Assembly: GCF_021134715.1 (NCBI RefSeq)
Contig: NC_060027.1
Coordinates: 6,076,001-6,140,000, forward strand
Origin: Daphnia pulex
Taxonomy: Eukaryota; Arthropoda; Branchiopoda; Diplostraca; Daphniidae
DNA length: 64,000 nucleotides
Reading direction: 5' to 3'
Shown: positions 59,436 to 64,000 of the stretch, in pieces
Layout of the letters: each line of letters starts with the position of its first letter
Position numbering within the stretch: position 1 is the first letter of the stretch
Made by a program: the position numbers and the translations under genes
Notes under the pieces: model-generated
What the model was told of the DNA's origin: nothing
Database searches by the model: none
What the model saw: only the letters and a program-made list of their open reading frames with translations

Positions 59436-60733
59436 GATATTGTTTCTCTTTTAGAGAAGTTCAGTGGAACAAAGGTATTTTGGTGTGTGCTATTCCATTT
59501 AAGAAATGTACGTAAATTCATCAATTATGCTAGGCAATATTTTGGGATGAACAACTCACTGGCCCCATTGGTTTGGTGGCAGAATACAGTTTTCTTAAGG
59601 AACTAGATGTTGTAAAAATGTTCCAGTTAAAACCTGGGCGCTTGCCTTCCATATCTGTTAAAAATATACTGTTCATCACAAGACCTGAAGTTGAGCTGAT
59701 GGATTGTATTGCCGATAACTTGCACAGGTATGAATAATCTACATATTTTAACTTTAAATAGTCAACAATAAGTTAATTTACATTTCAGCGAAGAAAGCCA
59801 AGGACATTCTGCTAGTAAGGAATATCAGTTAATTTTTGTCTCCCGACGAAGTGCAGTATGTGAACAGCGGCTCAAGGTTGGTTAAAGTTACTTAAATCAG
59901 CGAAGAAGAAATTGTTGACAAAATTATTACTTCATTTAGGACAAAGGAGTGTATGGAACTCTTACTTCTATTGATGAACTGCCTGTTGATTTTTTCCCAC
60001 TAGATAGTGATGTCATTTCAATGGAACTCGATAATGTTTTCAAGGTATTTATTTATGAGCCAAACTTTGAAAGGGATTGCTTGTCATCAATTTCTTCAAA
60101 TTTATTCTCAGGATTTATATGTTGACAATGAAATCAGCTCCTTACACCAAATTGCTCATGGGTTAATGTCCCTCCAAAGTTTATATGGCATTTTCCCCAA
60201 TAACGTTGTGGGTAAGGGGCGCCATGCCCGTAACGTATTCGAATTGATGACTCGAATGCGACGTGATATTGGGGTAGACTGTGATCCCCCCATGTCTCCG
60301 TTGTTCGACACTCTCATGATCATTGATAGGACTGTAGATTTGATAACTCCTGTTGTCACTCAGTTGACCTATGAGGGTCAAATCGACGAATTCTATGGAA
60401 TAAAACATAGTAAGAAAGTATTGTTAGCTTCTGAGTAAAACAATTATTTTACTTGCATTTTGTGGTTTCATTGTTATTTAGATACAGTCAAGCTTCCAGG
60501 AGAAAATTTTCAAGCCTCATCACATGCGGGCCAGTCACCTCGCTCTGATGGTAGCTCTGTTAAATCTGTTGTTCTAAACTCGGCCGAAGAGCTTTACGCT
60601 GATTTGAGGTGAAATTTTGAATCAGACAAATTTTGCTTCCGACAGTTTTAAAGTTATTTATTTTCGCAGGGACAAGAACTTTTCAGCCGTGGGTACTGCA
60701 CTCAGTCGCAAAGCTAAAGCTATTTCAGCTCAG
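59436..60733 (+). pseudogene. VPS33A: VPS33A-like gene, truncated at both ends
   Basis: VPS33A (fly carnation) is the Sec1/Munc18-type subunit of HOPS/CORVET that promotes SNARE assembly in fusion with late endosomes and lysosomes. Seven exons in continuous phase: 59436-59474 (DIVSLLEKFSGTK), 59534-59727 ([26 protein letters not shown]), 59789-59876, 59940-60044, 60112-60409 (IIDRTVDLITPVVTQLTYEG), 60482-60608 and 60670-60733 (DKNFSAVGTALSRKAKAISA). Every visible codon is open and domain 1/2 residues match VPS33A, not VPS33B. The first ~30 residues are missing. After AISAQ the frame meets TAG (60734-60736), where animal VPS33A continues for some 250-300 residues. The sequence then changes to unrelated exons. 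It is probably a recent partial duplicate, or the gene was broken here. Confidence 0.85.
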
Positions 60734-60743
60734 TAGCCTGGAT

Positions 60744-60974
60744 AACGCCATTGTTGCATTTGGAGGTGTTAAGGTTTCTGCATTCGCACGCGATAGTGGA
60801 GAAATATTCCTAGACTCCTTCGATGATTCGGTAATCATGGTTAGTTTAAACTCAATAATATTTCTCCAGCCGTTTTTTTCATCGGGATTTTTTTTTCTTG
60901 TGTATTCTCTTTAGATCAACCCGGATATACCTGATGAAAGGGAGCTGAGGGAGTGGCTTAAAGACAATCAGTAA
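60744..60974 (+). other. Unrelated exon pair fused after the VPS33A fragment
   Basis: Beyond the VPS33A stop, in another frame, 60744-60839 reads LDNAIVAFGGVKVSAFARDS and GEIFLDSFDDSVIM to a GT donor. 60915-60974 reads INPDIPDERELREWLKDNQ and stop. The junction is in phase and the splice sites are plausible. I recognise no family. It looks like the last two exons of another gene joined to the VPS33A piece. Confidence 0.45.
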
Positions 60975-62780
60975 ACAAATCCTTTTTTACTGATTGTCTG
61001 AAGATCTTAATTACTTGACGTCCTTAAACATCGACTGCAGCTAATTGCCTCATCTTTTTTCTCGAATTGTTGCCTCCATCTGTTTCCCTGAATTGTTGCC
61101 TTGCCTCAAACTTTTTTCCTAAAATATGGCTTCGCTTGTAACCTGAACTGTTGCCTCGATGTTGTACCCTGAACTGTTGCCTTTTTTTCTCAGCCCTTGT
61201 GATGGAGAAATTGGGCCACTGTCTGAGTTAAACTCAAGAATTTACATTGTTTATTATTTTATTTCGTAAATGATACAGCAAAAAAATCCAGGAAATTACA
61301 ATAAACAAAATCTTACGAAATTCCTACATTTTAATTGTTTTGAAAATATAAGCAAAAGCTTTTAACTGATATCTTGCCCGTTAATACCCGAGGGCGAACC
61401 TGGAAGGGTCTTGTAGCAAAAAAACCCTAAAATCACTCGAGGAAAAAAGTCTAAAAATTGTAATTTACTGACTGACAGCTTTTTTGAGCATTCTGCCGTC
61501 GTTTATAAAGCTGTCAAGACCAATCGGACGCCGCGAAACAACAGCAAAATTTAAATTTTTGTTGAGTTCAATTGTGCAAAGCCTGATGCCCTGATCCCAG
61601 GCACCCAGCTGATTTGATTGCACTGCAGTGGCGCCCCAAACGGCCACTATGGGAGCCATACAGCACAGAAATCAACAGCAATCTAGCTTCTTATAATTAT
61701 AACCCAGTTAAAAAATTTTAATTTCGCGGTTCTTTATCGTCTTCTGATTGGTCTTCCTATAATAAAATGTTGAAGCTGACATGTTAGAAAAGCTGTCCGT
61801 AAAATGCGATTTTAGCGTAGCTAAAGTTACTTTCACAATAAAGCCTCTTTGAGCGCTATGTATGACGGTTTTTTTCGGTTTTCCTTATAGGAAAACCAGT
61901 TGCCTTCTTCTCTAAGTTGCTTAAACTTAAATACGTTATAGGTTACACTCAAAAAGGCTGTCAAAAAGGACTTGAGAGAATGGTTTTGCCTCAAGGGATA
62001 TTCGGGGCTTTTTCCCCACCCAAACTTTTTTCATTTTACAGAAACAAGTTTACTTGGTCTTGCCTCTTGCTGTTTTCATTAAAAATGAAGATTTAAATCC
62101 TTATGAAATATTATTTGGTTTGATTTACCATTTAGTTTGTCCCCAATTGATTTTGAAAGCACTGATTTAATAAGGGGGAGTGGCGGGGATCTTATAATCC
62201 AAGGTCGAAAAACCAGACGAAATTCAATTTTGGAAAATGTCCCAAAATCGTAATCAATGCGTACTTTTACTAGTACCATATTTTGTTAAGGACAAATGTC
62301 CCTTTAACCTAATTAAATCTTGTTTAGCAAGGATCCTTGTCCGGGGGATAGTATGATTTGATTTCATTCTTATCTTATTACCTATCTGATACGCACCGTG
62401 GAATTTGGAACATTCCACAACAATGGGCTCCTCCCCTATCGGGTATTGGAACCAGCTCCTTCCGTGCTCCTCTATGCCTCCATGGAACAATCTTTTCACG
62501 GATCCAGCTCCTCAGTGGAACAAACTCCTCCCCCAAATTGGGGTGGAGACCCGTTAAGTCCACGATTCCACGCTGAAATCCACATTTTACTGGCAAGCTC
62601 GAAACCGGTATGGGAAAACCAAGGGAAAAACGAACGACATCACGAGAATCTGGATCAGTGTTAATTTCGACTTCGTACCTTCACTCGGTGACTCGGACAT
62701 TAATGTTTTTTTAGTAATTGAGAGTTGAATTAACTATTGAGCGTTTTAATTAATATTGCGAGTTCCCACATTTTTTCAAA
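60975..62780. other. Intergenic DNA with a short minisatellite
   Basis: At about 61040-61190 imperfect copies of (C)CTGAA(C/T)TGTTGCCT occur at least four times. No gene was recognised. The region directly upstream of 62781 should hold the TRIC promoter and 5' UTR. Confidence 0.55.
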
Positions 62781-64000
62781 ATGATCGACCCAGAAGCTTT
62801 CCTGGACCTTGCCAATCAGGTTAGAATAAACTTCAGAATCATATCTGGATGGAGCGCAAAATGTAATATTTTAAATTAAAATGCAATTTAATTTCTTTCC
62901 CCTTTAATTATAGGTCACCAAGTTAAAGATGTGGCCATATTTTGATATTGCCCATTGTATAATGGCCTGCTTGGCTGTTAGAGAAGATTTGGGAACTGGT
63001 AAATACAGATTTGTTTAAATGTTATAAACTTAAGATTTTTAAATATAGGGGTTTAAAGTGTGATGTCTCTTTGGTACTGTGCATTGTAAACTATGGCTGG
63101 TGTTTTTGGCCTTATTTTGAGAGCCAGTTCATACAAGAAAGAAAGAAAAGTTATTTTTAACCTCAGCTCTCATTCTATATGGCCTTTTTGTTGCACAAGG
63201 TATTTTTGTGTGCTTAACAGTTACAGTGATCGAAATAAGAGCTTAGCTTTGCAGAATTTAAGTTTAAAATTTTGGCTGTATTATGAAATATACATGTTTT
63301 TTTCTTAAATTTGTATGTGTTGCATGCTGAAAATAACAGTAAACATGATCATTTGACTCCACATTCCCTAAAATATATATTTTTTTCAAATACCAATTTA
63401 AATATTTATTTTTTGTGTGCTTCCATGTAGGATCTATCCCATTTTCTAGGAAACACCCGATAGCTTGCTGGCTGTCCACCATGATGGTGACTTTTGCTGG
63501 AGGTTTTCTGGCTGCCCTTTTCCTTGGTGAACCACTCCTGGAACCATTCAGAAACACACAATCTGTTTTGCTAGCTACTGCTGTCTGGTATGCTATGTTC
63601 TACTCACCATTTGACATTATCTACAAACTGTCAAAGTTTCTCCCTATCAAAATAGTGATTGCAGCCATGAAAGAAGTGTACAGGTATGGTTTTCAGTCTT
63701 GAGTCAATTGAAGTCACACCTGAGCAGCACCTGAGTCTTTACAACTTTTTTTTTATTTTTTAATTTCACTATACAGATGTAAAAAAGTATATGATGGAGT
63801 AAATCATGCTGCTAAACTATTCCCTAATGCTTGGATGATTTTGTTCATTACTGGTTTAGTTAAAGGTATGTTCCACTGTTCCATTGATATATTTTTTAAT
63901 AAGAATTCAATCAAATGATCCTGTGTTTTGAATAAATCAACTTTAGGTAATGGTGGAAGTTTCATCAAAATCTTGGAGCGCCTTGTCCGGGGTGTATGGA
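62781..64000 (+). CDS. TMEM38: Trimeric intracellular cation channel (TRIC/TMEM38), 5' part
   Basis: TRIC channels are ER/SR potassium-permeable channels that balance charge during calcium release. Exons: 62781-62819 (MIDPEAFLDLANQ), 62914-62998 (KMWPYFDIAHCIMACLAVRE), 63431-63683, 63777-63865 and 63947 to the window end, all GT-AG and in phase. Visible family features: the FDIAHxxxxxxAVR start of TM1, WLSTMMVTFAGGFLAALFLG (TM2 with the glycine pair), LLATAVWYAMFYSPFDIIYK (TM3), KEVYRCKKVYDGVNHAAKLF and GNGGSFIKILERLVRGVW, the KEVxR and GxGG segments seen in TMEM38A/B. About 160 residues are visible; the family is about 280-300, so the last TM segments lie outside. The ATG at 62781 opens the first exon in a position like that of other TRICs. 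A versus B cannot be decided. The gene appears intact. Confidence 0.92.

Overview
The window looks like arthropod nuclear DNA, most likely a branchiopod crustacean such as Daphnia. This is inferred from gene structure (short GT-AG introns of about 60-100 bp, small exons, animal-type gene content) and from abundant degenerate DNA transposons. No species-level marker was found. There are no rRNA genes, convincing functional tRNAs, CRISPR arrays or bacterial-style operons.

Layout. 1-9.2 kb is transposon-derived: a minus-strand hAT transposase relic is split into two blocks (346-1225 and 6995-7400). The DNA between them carries two minus-strand coding relics, one resembling DUF4806, between tandem-repeat arrays. 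9.2-15.5 kb is a very large, nearly perfect inverted repeat: two 2.36-kb arms around a 1.53-kb centre. It contains pieces of at least two host genes, TBL1/ebi in both arms and the last exons of CCDC22 in the centre, plus a possible formin fragment. 17.3-19.0 kb has an unrecognised multi-exon gene with one in-frame stop. 19.7-20.9 kb has a neuropeptide F/Y-type GPCR that is incomplete at both ends. 22.1-22.9 kb has a broken HSDL2 copy. 26-40.7 kb is gene-poor and repeat-rich: a dispersed repeat in two opposite copies, a Ty3/gypsy integrase relic, tandem ~0.5-kb duplications, a copia-type gag with a single LTR, and a hAT-like element with TIRs.

The best-supported intact genes are on the right: SAYSD1 (41.2-41.9 kb, +), a PDE7-type cyclic nucleotide phosphodiesterase (43.9-48.0 kb, -, 15 exons read with consistent splice phases, first exon not found), a VPS33A-like gene truncated at both ends (59.4-60.7 kb, +), and the start of a TRIC/TMEM38 cation channel gene (62.8 kb to the window edge, +). 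The ~10 kb upstream of PDE7 (48-57.9 kb) has no recognisable gene and is rich in microsatellites and purine/pyrimidine tracts. It may hold the missing PDE7 5' exon and control DNA. A 1-kb foldback element sits at 57.9-58.9 kb, directly upstream of the VPS33A fragment.

The genes do not form one pathway. Several touch endosome/lysosome or ER membrane biology (CCDC22, VPS33A, SAYSD1, TRIC) and cAMP signalling (PDE7), but I see no reason to read this as a functional cluster. The main story is repeated capture, duplication and truncation of host gene segments next to inverted-repeat elements.
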